Source of the DNA: Planctomycetaceae bacterium
GTDB lineage: Bacteria; Planctomycetota; Planctomycetia; Planctomycetales; Planctomycetaceae
DNA: 43,805 nucleotides
Direction: 5' to 3'
NCBI GenBank assembly: GCA_016795145.1
Contig: JAEUII010000424.1
Coordinates: forward strand, 1 to 43,805
Below the pieces are notes generated by a model. It ran no database searches. It had not been told where the DNA came from and saw only the letters and a program-made list of their open reading frames with translations. Both the position numbers and the translations under genes were made by a program. Within the stretch, counting starts at the first letter, position 1; each line of letters opens with the position of its first letter. This document shows positions 1 to 7,882 of the stretch, one piece after another.

Positions 1-1
1 C

Positions 2-739
2 GTATCGCCTCGATCGGAAGGCGTCTCTGCGACCACCGACAACTTCTACATGTATGGAACAGTGTCAGAAGATCGCCTGAAGGAACTGGGAGCAAAAGCG
101 GAGACTCACCTGGCAGAACTGGCGAAGAAATATCCACTGGCAGGAGGTCAGAAGGCCTTCCGAGGTCGATTGATTATCTTCGCGACGAAGGATCGCTTCG
201 ACTATGAAGAGTTCAACACCGTGTTGATGAACCGACGAACTCCGAAGGTGATCTCAGGGCATTCAACGATCAACGGAAACTTCGAAACGGCTTACATCGC
301 CATGCACGATGTGGGAGATACCGCTTCGGATTCGTCACTCAACGCCGAGCAGCTGATGAACTCGCTGATCAGCCAGTCGTATCTGGGACGTGATGGATCC
401 GCATTGCCTGACTGGCTGAAGCAGGGTTTTGGAATGCTGGAAGCCGGCATTCCGGCTGATTCGGAATATCTCAAGACCCTTCCATCTCGCGCGACCAAAG
501 CCGTTGCGACCGTCGATGACCCCGCCAAGTTCTTTGCGGACGGAACCTTTGCACCTGAAGAAGTCGGCGATGTCGGCTACCTGCTCGTTCGCTTCCTGAT
601 GACTCAGGGCGGCCCCGCACGTTTCCAGACCCTCGTCGCCGAACTGCGAAAGAACCCGAATGCCGCTCAGGTGCTGCAGCAGGTCTATCAGACTCCGGTT
701 GCACAGCTCGGGCAGTTGTTCATTCGCACAGGCGGCTGA
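2..739 (+). CDS. Probable secreted/peptidase-MA-like protein, C-terminal part (5' truncated)
   Basis: The frame is open from the first full codon at base 2, so the gene begins left of the window; the ATG at 50 is probably internal. About 245 residues are visible. The segment with LPDWLKQGFG (from about base 407) looks like the C-terminal half of gluzincin-type domains (DUF1570 / peptidase MA-like), where a 'P-x-W-[LF]-x-[EQ]-G' stretch follows the zinc-binding helix. At the place where HExxH would be expected the protein reads LMNSLISQSY (near base 353), so the zinc ligands appear to be missing and the domain may be catalytically dead. No membrane segment is visible in this part. It ends with TGA 15 bases before a tandem pair of palindromic elements. 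The family assignment is tentative and rests on the local pattern only; the coding call is firm. Confidence 0.7.
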   Translation, partial: VSPRSEGVSATTDNFYMYGTVSEDRLKELGAKAETHLAELAKKYPLAGGQKAFRGRLIIFATKDRFDYEEFNTVLMNRRTPKVISGHSTINGNFETAYIAMHDVGDTASDSSLNAEQLMNSLISQSYLGRDGSALPDWLKQGFGMLEAGIPADSEYLKTLPSRATKAVATVDDPAKFFADGTFAPEEVGDVGYLLVRFLMTQGGPARFQTLVAELRKNPNAAQVLQQVYQTPVAQLGQLFIRTGG

Positions 740-753
740 TGTTGATGTTCGCT

Positions 754-948
754 GTAGATCCTCTCTGCCGGAGAGGATTTTCGCCGTTAGGCGAACCTTG
801 TTCTACAGTGATCATGATGCCTGACGTTGTGGTTCAACCCAGACACTTCGCGGTGAACTGTCCCACGTCTCGCCTGCAGATACTGGCACGTCGAACGGTC
901 GCTGGTCGCGGCGAGGCCGCGAAGTGCTGCTCGGCAAGCAGCACCTAC
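754..948. repeat. REP/BIME-like palindromic element, family 1, copy A
   Basis: A 195-bp element bounded by GTAG on the left and CTAC on the right, that is, GTAG heads pointing outward on both strands. It contains four hairpins: TCCTCT/AGAGGA around CTGCCGG; TTCGCCGTTAGGCGAA; GCGGCGAGGCCGC; and a terminal GTGCTGC/GCAGCAC stem. Copy B follows after one base (CTAC-T-GTAG). Together copies A and B fill the 400-base gap between the flanking genes, and I see no gene in it. Confidence 0.85.
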
Positions 949-949
949 T

Positions 950-1144
950 GTAGATCCTCTCTGCCGGAGAGGATCTTCGCCGTCAGGCGAACCTTATTCT
1001 ACAGTGATCATGATGCCTGACCTCGTGGTTCAACCCAAACACTTCGCGGTGAACTGTCCCACGTCTCGCCTGCAGATACGGGCACGTCATACGGTCGCTG
1101 GTCGCGGCGGGGCCGCGAAGTGCTGCTCGGCAAGCAGCACCTAC
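950..1144. repeat. REP/BIME-like palindromic element, family 1, copy B
   Basis: A near-identical tandem copy of the 754-948 element with only scattered substitutions in the core, offset by 196 bases. Its right end CTAC (1141-1144) read on the minus strand is GTAG, and the TAG in it is the stop codon of the sigma factor gene. The near identity of copies A and B suggests a recent tandem duplication. Confidence 0.85.
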
Positions 1145-1710
1145 TGATTATCAGCCCGCGTCAGTCGTTCGATCAGTTCCTGGCGTGCTCGAAAGATGCG
1201 GCTGCGAACGGTGCCTAGCGGGATGTCGAGCACTTCTGCAATCTGTTCGTACGAGAACCCGTCGATCTCTTTCAGCACCAGCGGCGATCGAAACTCTTCG
1301 GGGATCTGCTGGAGAGCCTGACGGACAAGCCGAATGTTTTCTTCCTGCTGCATGGCATGGTCAGGCGCAGAATCTCCGTGACGGTCAGTAGGTTCAAACC
1401 CGGCGACCTCGTTCATTTGTTCCAGAGACCCCGAAGGCAACTGCTGTTTGCGCAGGCTGCTGACGGCGGCGTTTCGAGCAATGCGGTACAGCCAGGAATA
1501 AAAGCTTGACTGCCGCCGAAACGATGACAGCTTGCGCCAGGCAAGCGTAAATGCCTGCTGAGCCGCATCGAGTGCGTCGTCGCGCGAGCCCAGGCAATGT
1601 TCCAGGCTGTGAACCAGTCGGTCCTGGTAGCGGCGCACGAGTTCGTCAAATGCGTGAGTCGCGCCCTGCAGAGCTTCGTCAATCAGTTGCAGGTCACTTT
1701 GCGAATTCAC
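1141..1710 (-). CDS. ECF-type RNA polymerase sigma factor
   Basis: Sigma-70 family factor of the extracytoplasmic-function type, about 189 residues, which is the usual size. The sigma-2 region has the typical 'AFDELVRRYQDRL...DALDAAQQAFTLAW' pattern and an SFYSWLYRIARN stretch. The sigma-4 helix-turn-helix is visible as FSYEQIAEVLDIPLGTVRSR near the C-terminus. I prefer the GTG at 1710 because AAGAGG lies just upstream; an in-frame GTG at 1764 would add 18 residues but has no visible ribosome site. The gene lies downstream of lgt on the same strand (60 bases from the 1710 start; the 1764 start would leave only 6), so it may be co-transcribed with lgt. No anti-sigma gene is adjacent. Its TAG stop is part of the adjoining palindromic element. 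Confidence 0.93.
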   Translation of the reverse strand: MNSQSDLQLIDEALQGATHAFDELVRRYQDRLVHSLEHCLGSRDDALDAAQQAFTLAWRKLSSFRRQSSFYSWLYRIARNAAVSSLRKQQLPSGSLEQMNEVAGFEPTDRHGDSAPDHAMQQEENIRLVRQALQQIPEEFRSPLVLKEIDGFSYEQIAEVLDIPLGTVRSRIFRARQELIERLTRADNQ

Positions 1711-1770
1711 GGACGCCTCTTGCTGTGGTTTGTATCGTTCCGTCTTCGCTGAGCGTTCAATCACTGTTGA

Positions 1771-2853
1771 TCAGGAATTGCCCGCGGAGCCTCCGACGCC
1801 AGTTTTTCCGGTCAGCTTTCGATGAGTCGAAAAGTAGTACATGGCTGCGATTCCGGTAACCACCAGAGCAACACTAAGGACCTGAGCATTTTTCAGACCC
1901 ACCTTGTCTGGTGCGACGTCGCCTCGCAACGTTTCCAGAATGTAGCGGTTAATGGGGTACAGAATCCAGGCAAGGCACATCACGCTGCCGTCAAATGGTT
2001 TCCGGCGGTAGAACCAGGCCAGAACTCCCGCCAGCAAAAAGGCCATGCCGGAGCTGTAGAGCTGTGTCGGATGCAGAGGAATCGTCGTGTCGGCATCCGG
2101 ATTGATGATCCTCCATTCAACCAGCTTCTCAAACGTCAGGCTGTCGGGAGGAAATTTGACCGCCCATGGAAGCTGGCAGGCTTTGCCAAAACAGCATCCG
2201 TAAAGAAAGCAACCGATGCGTCCAAACCCTTCACCCACAAACAGCGACGGAGCCAGCACGTCGAACATCGCGATCGGGTTGATTCCGCGTCGCCGACAGA
2301 AGATCAGGATTCCAATGATGCCTCCCGCCACGCTGCCGTAGAACACGATGCCGCCGTCCCACAAGGCGAACGTTGCAATCAGCTTGTCTCGAAATGTCGG
2401 TGCGCGACCATAGACCTGCGAACCATATTCCAGCAGATAGTAAAGACGCGCGCCGATCAGGCCCGGGATCAGCGCCCACATCATCATGTCCCAGATCACT
2501 TCTGGTGGCTGACCGATCGATCGGATTCTTCGCGAAGCCAGCCAGCTGGCAGATCCGAATCCCAGAAACATCATGAAGCCGTATCCAAAAACCGGCAGAC
2601 CCGATTTGACAAGCCCGATCGGCGGCTGAGCAATCAGCAGGAATCCAAGTGCGGCGGGAATGATCTGCCAGAACAACGCCGACATAACGGACTCTTTGGC
2701 GTTCTTTGTTTGCAGATACATCGTCAGAGCAACCACAATGACGATGAGCTGCCACAGAAGAATCAGCCATCCCACGCCGACCAACAGCTCGTTGCCAGCG
2801 GACTGCCATTGCCACGCGTTGTCGAACACAAATCTCAGCAGGACCTTACGCAT
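1771..2853 (-). CDS. lgt: Prolipoprotein diacylglyceryl transferase
   Basis: Integral membrane enzyme that transfers diacylglycerol from phosphatidylglycerol to the lipobox cysteine of prolipoproteins, the first step of lipoprotein maturation. The protein is about 360 residues with several hydrophobic helices. Recognisable parts are a WDGGIVFYGSVAGG stretch (the HGGL region of the E. coli enzyme), the signature-like GEGFGRIGCFLYGCCFG, an HPTQLYSS segment and the C-terminal RYILETLRGD arginine motif. The asparagine of the classical signature is replaced and a C-C-x-x-x-x-C cluster is present. The start at 2853 is preceded by AGAGGAAG; longer in-frame starts up to 2955 only add a charged leader. 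The sigma factor gene lies directly downstream. Confidence 0.92.
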   Translation of the reverse strand: MRKVLLRFVFDNAWQWQSAGNELLVGVGWLILLWQLIVIVVALTMYLQTKNAKESVMSALFWQIIPAALGFLLIAQPPIGLVKSGLPVFGYGFMMFLGFGSASWLASRRIRSIGQPPEVIWDMMMWALIPGLIGARLYYLLEYGSQVYGRAPTFRDKLIATFALWDGGIVFYGSVAGGIIGILIFCRRRGINPIAMFDVLAPSLFVGEGFGRIGCFLYGCCFGKACQLPWAVKFPPDSLTFEKLVEWRIINPDADTTIPLHPTQLYSSGMAFLLAGVLAWFYRRKPFDGSVMCLAWILYPINRYILETLRGDVAPDKVGLKNAQVLSVALVVTGIAAMYYFSTHRKLTGKTGVGGSAGNS

Positions 2854-3290
2854 CGACTTCCTCTGCCTTCTCTCCGCACAACGCCTGAACGCCCCTGACC
2901 GAATGGAGCCTAACGGCTCGCTGCCAATTTCCCGCACACGTTGTTCGCTTTGCATTCACCGCGCGCAGCGTGCCCGTTCGAGAGTGGTGGCGGAATGGTA
3001 GCGGGCGAGCGGATTTCCTAGAACATCGGTCCCGTAAGTGTCTTTTCCAGCTTTCCCACGACTCGCAGACTCAAGTGCGTCGAATCACAACGCTGTTCAT
3101 GTGAACGTTCTCGAATCGTTCACAATGCCGGATTCCGTTGAATATTCTGCTTCATTCTTCGAAATCCGACGCATCCGAAGGCAAAATCCTGCGTTCCGGT
3201 TCTTCTGACGTTCGGCGACCGCTGACCGGTTAACAAACATTCAGGCGTGGCGCAACGGAACTCATTTCTTCATCAGGCAACACCGCGATT
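2854..3290. other. Divergent intergenic region, no gene seen
   Basis: 437 bases between the lgt start (minus) and the ABC ATPase start (plus), so it should hold promoters for both directions. The only local structure I notice is GTTCA-TG-TGAAC at 3095-3106 overlapping GAACGTTC at 3104-3111, which could be an operator but is too short to be sure. No convincing -35/-10 pair was identified. Confidence 0.4.
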
Positions 3291-4220
3291 ATGACAAACC
3301 ATGCAGTTCGGCTGGAAGGTGTGACAAAGACGTTTGGTTCTCACACCGCCGTGCGAGATCTGGACCTCGCCATTCCTGAAGGATCGATTTACGGATTCAT
3401 TGGCCCTAACGGCTCCGGCAAGACGACCACGATTCGAATGATCCTGCGCATCTTTTTCCCGGATCGCGGTCGCATCGAAGTGCTGGGACAGGCGGAAGGA
3501 AAATGTGCGGATGATCGCGTGGGATACCTTCCCGAAGAACGAGGTCTGTATCGTCGCATGAAAGTGCGTGACCTGCTGCAGTACTACGCACGTCTGAAGG
3601 GGTTTCGAGACTGCGATTCCGAGATCACCTGGTGGCTGAAGAGACTGGGTGCGGAAGACTGGAGCAGCCGCAAAATTGAATCGCTCTCGAAAGGCATGTC
3701 ACAGAAAGTTCAGTTCGTCGCTTCAGTGATTGCTCGTCCGCAGCTGCTGATTCTTGATGAACCGTTCAGTGGGCTTGACCCTGTGAATCTGGAACTTCTG
3801 CGAGAAGCCATTCAGGAAGTTCGAAGCCGCGGCACAACCATCATCTTCTCAACGCACGAGATGGATGTGGCGGAACGCATGTGTGAACGAGTCTTCATGA
3901 TTCACAACGGCAACAAGGTGCTTGACGGGACCGTCGCAGAAATTCAGCGACGTTATCCGGCCGATGAAGTACGCATTCGCTTTGCCGAAGGTGAAAAGGC
4001 TCCTCAGTTCATTTCCGGCGTGGAAGCCATTGAGACTCGCGGCCCGTTCCTTCACATGAAACTGAAATCCGGTGAGCATGCGGACGATGTTCTGAAGCAT
4101 CTGGCCACAACGACTCGCATGGAGCACTTTGAACTGCTTCGTCCGTCGCTGCATAACATCTTCATTCGCATTGCTGGACCGGTGGCGGCTCCATCGGAAT
4201 CCAAGACCGCCGCGGTTTGA
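3291..4220 (+). CDS. ABC transporter ATP-binding protein (ABC-2/NatA-like)
   Basis: Cytoplasmic ATPase of an ABC-2 exporter, 309 residues. It has Walker A GPNGSGKT (residues 38-45), the Q-loop region written YLPEERGLY as in the NatA/YhaQ group, the signature LSKGM, Walker B LLILDEPFSGLDP and the H-loop STHEMD. About 90 C-terminal residues after the nucleotide-binding domain match the DUF4162-type extension of this subfamily. The permease gene follows on the same strand after 154 bases, so the two very likely form one exporter. The substrate cannot be told; the family includes sodium and antibiotic or peptide exporters. The ATG at 3291 has only a weak ribosome site. Confidence 0.93.
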   Translation: MTNHAVRLEGVTKTFGSHTAVRDLDLAIPEGSIYGFIGPNGSGKTTTIRMILRIFFPDRGRIEVLGQAEGKCADDRVGYLPEERGLYRRMKVRDLLQYYARLKGFRDCDSEITWWLKRLGAEDWSSRKIESLSKGMSQKVQFVASVIARPQLLILDEPFSGLDPVNLELLREAIQEVRSRGTTIIFSTHEMDVAERMCERVFMIHNGNKVLDGTVAEIQRRYPADEVRIRFAEGEKAPQFISGVEAIETRGPFLHMKLKSGEHADDVLKHLATTTRMEHFELLRPSLHNIFIRIAGPVAAPSESKTAAV

Positions 4221-4374
4221 GAACGAACAGTCATCCCCGAATCTGGTTCGTTTGCAACAACCAGAGCCGAATGGCAACCGAAGCCGACTGACCACAGCGA
4301 AGACTCGGCAACAGCCAATACACAGCAGACATTCATCAACGCGTTTGATTTCCAGACAACTCTGAGCATAAACC

Positions 4375-5847
4375 ATGCAAAAAATACTGACGATTGCCCG
4401 ACGTGAATATCAGGCGATGGTGGCCACGAAAGCCTTCATCGTTGGTATGGCCATGATGCCGATTCTGATGCTGGGCGGCATGATTATTCCCAAGCTGCTG
4501 CGAGGCATTGAAAAGGCGGAAGATCGCCGGATTGCGGTCATTGACCGAACAGGCCAACTGTTCCTTCCTCTGAAGATGGCGGCGGAACAACGCAATCTGA
4601 TGCTGAAGGCGGATGTTCCTGCGAAGCCAGACGAGAAATCCTCAGAGCCTTCCAGCGCAGACGGCAAAGAGGCTGACGCTAAGCCAAAGATGTCATCGGA
4701 CGATCGTGAAGAACGAGAAGCTCGCAAGGCGATGGGGATGGAAGAGATCCATCGTTATGTCCTGGAACAGATTCCGGCTGAGGGCTTCGATGATGAAAAG
4801 CGTCTGGAGCTGTCAGAGCAGATTAAGGATCGCAAGCTGTATGCGTTCATCGAGATTCCTGCCGAGGTGCTGACGGCACCAGCACCAGACCTGACACAGC
4901 TCGACAAGCTGACTCCGGACTCCCTGAAGCTGCCGGAGATCTCTTACGTTGCAGAAGACGCGGCCCTGGCCGATGCAAAACGATGGGCGGAAACAAGCCT
5001 CAATCAAATGATCCGGGCACAGCGACTGTCCTCATCCGTCTCGCCGGTTGAACTGCCGAAAGTGATGATGGAACTGGAACGTCGAGCCACCGTTCGAGGC
5101 GGAGGACTGTATTATCGGGACGCGGATGGCAAGATTGTCAGCAAAGAAAAGCCCAACGAGCTGGCGGTGATCTTCCTGCCGATGGGCATCATGATGCTGA
5201 TGTTCATGATCATCATGATGTCTGCTCAGCCGATGCTCGAAAGCGTTCTTGAAGAGAAGACACTTCGCATTTCAGAAGTGCTTCTGGGTTCAGCGAATGC
5301 TCAGCAGCTGATGACCGGAAAACTGCTGGGCAACGTCGGTGGTTCAATCACCGTGTTTGCTCTGTATGCAGCTGGCGGCCTGGCGTTTGCGAATTACCAG
5401 GGCTACGGCGAATCCATTCCTTACAGCATCATTCCCTGGTTCATCATCTATCAGGTACTTGCCGTACTGATGTTTAGTTCGATCTTTATGGCGATTGCGG
5501 CGTGTGTCAGTCAGCTGCGAGAAGCTCAGAGCCTGCTGCTGCCGATCTGGATGGTGATGATGCTGCCTTTGATGGTGTGGTTTAACGCTGTGCGTGAACC
5601 GAACAGCACGCTGGCGACAACGCTTAGCTTCTTCCCGCCGTCCACTCCTCTGATGATGACTCTGCGACTGGCCACCGGGGCCACGATCCCAGTGTGGCAG
5701 ATCCTGCTGAGCATTGTGATCCTGCTGGCCGGAACAGCCATCGGTGTCACAGCCGCGGCGAGAATTTATCGCATCGGAATTCTGTGGCAGGGTAAACCGC
5801 CAAAGCTGAATGAACTCATCGGCTGGCTGGTGAAGAATCCCAACTAA
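4375..5847 (+). CDS. ABC-2 type transporter permease (NatB-like)
   Basis: Membrane partner of the preceding ATPase, 490 residues. There is one N-terminal membrane helix (about residues 18-42, after IARREYQAMVATKAF, typical of this family), then an extracytoplasmic domain of about 220 residues containing a charged low-complexity linker rich in K, E, D and S (about residues 78-120), then five or so helices between about 265 and 470. The EEKTLRISEVLLGS motif after the second helix is the conserved cytoplasmic loop of NatB/YhaP-like permeases. The 154-base gap from the ATPase gene shows no hairpin that would obviously end transcription, so co-transcription is likely. Confidence 0.92.
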   Translation: MQKILTIARREYQAMVATKAFIVGMAMMPILMLGGMIIPKLLRGIEKAEDRRIAVIDRTGQLFLPLKMAAEQRNLMLKADVPAKPDEKSSEPSSADGKEADAKPKMSSDDREEREARKAMGMEEIHRYVLEQIPAEGFDDEKRLELSEQIKDRKLYAFIEIPAEVLTAPAPDLTQLDKLTPDSLKLPEISYVAEDAALADAKRWAETSLNQMIRAQRLSSSVSPVELPKVMMELERRATVRGGGLYYRDADGKIVSKEKPNELAVIFLPMGIMMLMFMIIMMSAQPMLESVLEEKTLRISEVLLGSANAQQLMTGKLLGNVGGSITVFALYAAGGLAFANYQGYGESIPYSIIPWFIIYQVLAVLMFSSIFMAIAACVSQLREAQSLLLPIWMVMMLPLMVWFNAVREPNSTLATTLSFFPPSTPLMMTLRLATGATIPVWQILLSIVILLAGTAIGVTAAARIYRIGILWQGKPPKLNELIGWLVKNPN

Positions 5848-5921
5848 GGCGAGCGGGGATGTCAAAACGATCATGGGCGATAGGGCGATGACTGCGGATG
5901 TAGTCGCGGATGCTTGTCAAA

Positions 5922-6115
5922 GTAGGTCCTTTCTGCCGGAAAGGACTTTCGCCGTCAGGCGAACCCCTGTCTCGCTGGCACATATCGTCTCGCGTTCTTG
6001 CGATGAATGGCCGCATTGCTACCCTGACCCACGCTCGCCTGCACATCTGCGGCCACCTCTTTCGCTCACCGGTTGCGGCGAGGCCGCAAAGTGCCGCTCG
6101 GCAAGCGGCACCTAC
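5922..6115. repeat. REP/BIME-like palindromic element, family 1, copy C (diverged)
   Basis: A 194-bp element with the same GTAG...CTAC ends and the same hairpin order as the copies at 754-1144, but a diverged core. Its stems differ by paired changes: TCCTTT/AAAGGA instead of TCCTCT/AGAGGA, and GTGCCGC/GCGGCAC instead of GTGCTGC/GCAGCAC. These compensatory changes support a selected folded form. The CTAC end (6112-6115) supplies the TAG stop of the minus-strand gene that follows. Confidence 0.82.
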
Positions 6116-7662
6116 CGATCGAACACTTCACGAATCCGTTTACCGTCGAGATCCAGCCGGTACATCAGTTGGTTGTAGTTGTACTGAGGAGTTGCCGGAG
6201 AATTCGTGAAGCTGTTCGTGTAGGTTCCCTCGAAGTAGATTCGCTGTCCCTGCTGCTCATCAAACTCCGGATGGTGGACCGGATTGTAGAAGCTTTGCTT
6301 CGGATGGCTGGCAACCTTGAGTGCTTTCACGAACGGTCCGGTCGGCGATTCCGCTTCTGAATAATACACCTCACCAAGATGCGACGGACTGCTTTTGTCC
6401 CAGGCAAGCTCGTTGGCAATCATGATCCAGCGTTTGCGATACGCGTTGAAATACACTGAGCCGGCATGCATCAGGACGCGTCGTTCCGGTTTGTCGGCAT
6501 CAACAGGAAGCAGCCTCGCTTCTTCGGGCTTCATCAGTCCTGCTTTGATCCATTTCTGTTCATCCTGCTGTGTCACAGGAGCAGCTTTCTTCCAGCTCCA
6601 CATCAGTTTTCCCGAAGCATTGCGGTCAAGTTTCGTGCCGCTGGTCGTTTCACCCGCTGAAGCAACGCACGTAAACGATTCATACGCAGAGCGATCCTGA
6701 ATCGCTTCCAGTGTGGCAGGGACGCGAGTCACCGGAAACGGGTTGCCAAAGCAAACATAGTCCACACCGTTTTCTGTGACATGAACCGGATGATCCCGAA
6801 GTATGCGCCAGGTGTCAGCGAGGTCGATCACTTCCAGAATTTCAAAGATCTTACGATCGTCGTTCCAGACGAGATGTCCCTGTTCAAGCGGTTCCGCGAG
6901 CCCCTTGCGACGCGAGTACTGTGTGACCATGCGCAGCTTCTGATCTTTGTCCGTCACAACACAGAGCCCGTGAATCCAGACGACGCCTTCCTTTTGTGGC
7001 ACGTCCACCATGGCTCGCGCGAAGCCTTCGTCATTTGTGAAATAGTCGAGATCAATGCCGTCCGAAGGGACGTTGCCGGGTTGTCCTGGCAACGGTGAAG
7101 TTGCACCCGCCGTTCGAAACAGTCCGAGGGGATAGGAGAGTCGATTGGTGTCGCCCCAGAACCAGTACATTCGATCGTTCAGAATTGCCGTCTGCACCGA
7201 ATCCTGACCAAGGACCATTCCGGAGCCCAGAGGATTCTTCAGCGGCACCGATTTGCCAAGCCGAACTGAGTCGAGGTATAGATTTCTTCCCGTGATTCGA
7301 TACAGTCGCTCGGCAACATTGGTGCGAGTCAGCTCGATGCGATGCGACTTTCCTGGCTCCAGTTTCAGACGCACGCCTTCGATACCAAAGCCGTCCTTCG
7401 GGCACTGATACCCCGCCGAGACAACTCGAAAAAAGATGGTCTGGCCGATGATCTCCGGTTCATCAAACGCCACGCGACCTGCATTGTCGGTCATATACGT
7501 CAGGTCATCGATGGTGATGAGTTCCACCATCGGAACGCCGCGGCCTGTTTCCCGATCCACAACCTGAATCTCAATCGGCGGGGAATCATCCTTCTGAGCC
7601 ATCGCGTGTGACGGGAGCAGGGACCAGACAACAAAGATTGCTGGTAGAGCATTCCAGATCAT
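6112..7662 (-). CDS. Secreted protein: carboxypeptidase-regulatory-like domain plus DUF4185-like propeller
   Basis: A 516-residue exported protein. A Sec signal peptide covers about residues 1-22 (ending SHAMA-Q). Residues about 30-110 form a carboxypeptidase-regulatory-like beta sandwich ('IEIQVVDRETGRGVP...'). The remainder carries a YWFWGDTN motif and repeated blade-like segments that resemble DUF4185 / glycoside-hydrolase-like propellers. The enzyme activity, if any, is unknown. ATG at 7662 is the only reasonable start. The TAG stop lies inside the GTAG end of a palindromic element. It is on the same strand as the cytochrome gene upstream but separated by a tandem repeat, so co-transcription is uncertain. 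Confidence 0.78.
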   Translation of the reverse strand: MIWNALPAIFVVWSLLPSHAMAQKDDSPPIEIQVVDRETGRGVPMVELITIDDLTYMTDNAGRVAFDEPEIIGQTIFFRVVSAGYQCPKDGFGIEGVRLKLEPGKSHRIELTRTNVAERLYRITGRNLYLDSVRLGKSVPLKNPLGSGMVLGQDSVQTAILNDRMYWFWGDTNRLSYPLGLFRTAGATSPLPGQPGNVPSDGIDLDYFTNDEGFARAMVDVPQKEGVVWIHGLCVVTDKDQKLRMVTQYSRRKGLAEPLEQGHLVWNDDRKIFEILEVIDLADTWRILRDHPVHVTENGVDYVCFGNPFPVTRVPATLEAIQDRSAYESFTCVASAGETTSGTKLDRNASGKLMWSWKKAAPVTQQDEQKWIKAGLMKPEEARLLPVDADKPERRVLMHAGSVYFNAYRKRWIMIANELAWDKSSPSHLGEVYYSEAESPTGPFVKALKVASHPKQSFYNPVHHPEFDEQQGQRIYFEGTYTNSFTNSPATPQYNYNQLMYRLDLDGKRIREVFDR

Positions 7663-7696
7663 GTGAGCTCAATTCAACAAACGGTTATCAGACTGG

Positions 7697-7849
7697 CGGT
7701 TCATCCCAACCCGCGGCGTCAGCGAGGGATGAATTGGATCACCCCGGGCATTTGTATCCCTCACTGACGTTTCGGTTCATCCCAACCCGCTGCGTCAGCA
7801 AGGGATGATTTGGATCACCCCGGGGGCTTTGTATCCCTCACTGACGTTT
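7697..7849. repeat. Tandem 76/77-bp repeat with inverted arms
   Basis: Two direct copies (7697-7772 and 7773-7849) of a unit that starts CGGTTCATCCCAACCCGC; a fragment of a third begins at 7850 (CGGGTTATGA). Within each unit CGTCAGC(G/A)AGGGAT pairs with ATCCCTCACTGACG, so each copy can fold into a hairpin. A short relative, ATCCCTCGCTGACG, lies at 19122. It fills the space between two minus-strand genes and could act as a transcription boundary. Confidence 0.75.
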
Positions 7850-7882
7850 CGGGTTATGAAGTCTCGGTCAGTCAACAGCCTG

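Noticed and set aside
739..1020. Open frame of 93 codons on the plus strand after the first gene
   Set aside because: It consists of the two palindromic repeat copies and repeats itself in translation.
754..1144. CRISPR array
   Set aside because: Only two long near-identical copies with no regular short repeat and unique spacers; no cas genes nearby.
1822..2898. Long plus-strand open frame (358 codons) opposite lgt
   Set aside because: The translation is rich in His, Gln, Arg and Ser without any domain, while the opposite strand encodes a clear Lgt protein.
3095..3111. Operator GTTCA-TG-TGAAC / GAACGTTC between lgt and the ABC genes
   Set aside because: Too short to distinguish from chance, and no regulator gene is adjacent; mentioned only in the intergenic entry.
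5873..6209. Two overlapping open frames of about 100 codons
   Set aside because: They lie within palindromic element copy C and the antisense of the next gene; no protein-like pattern.
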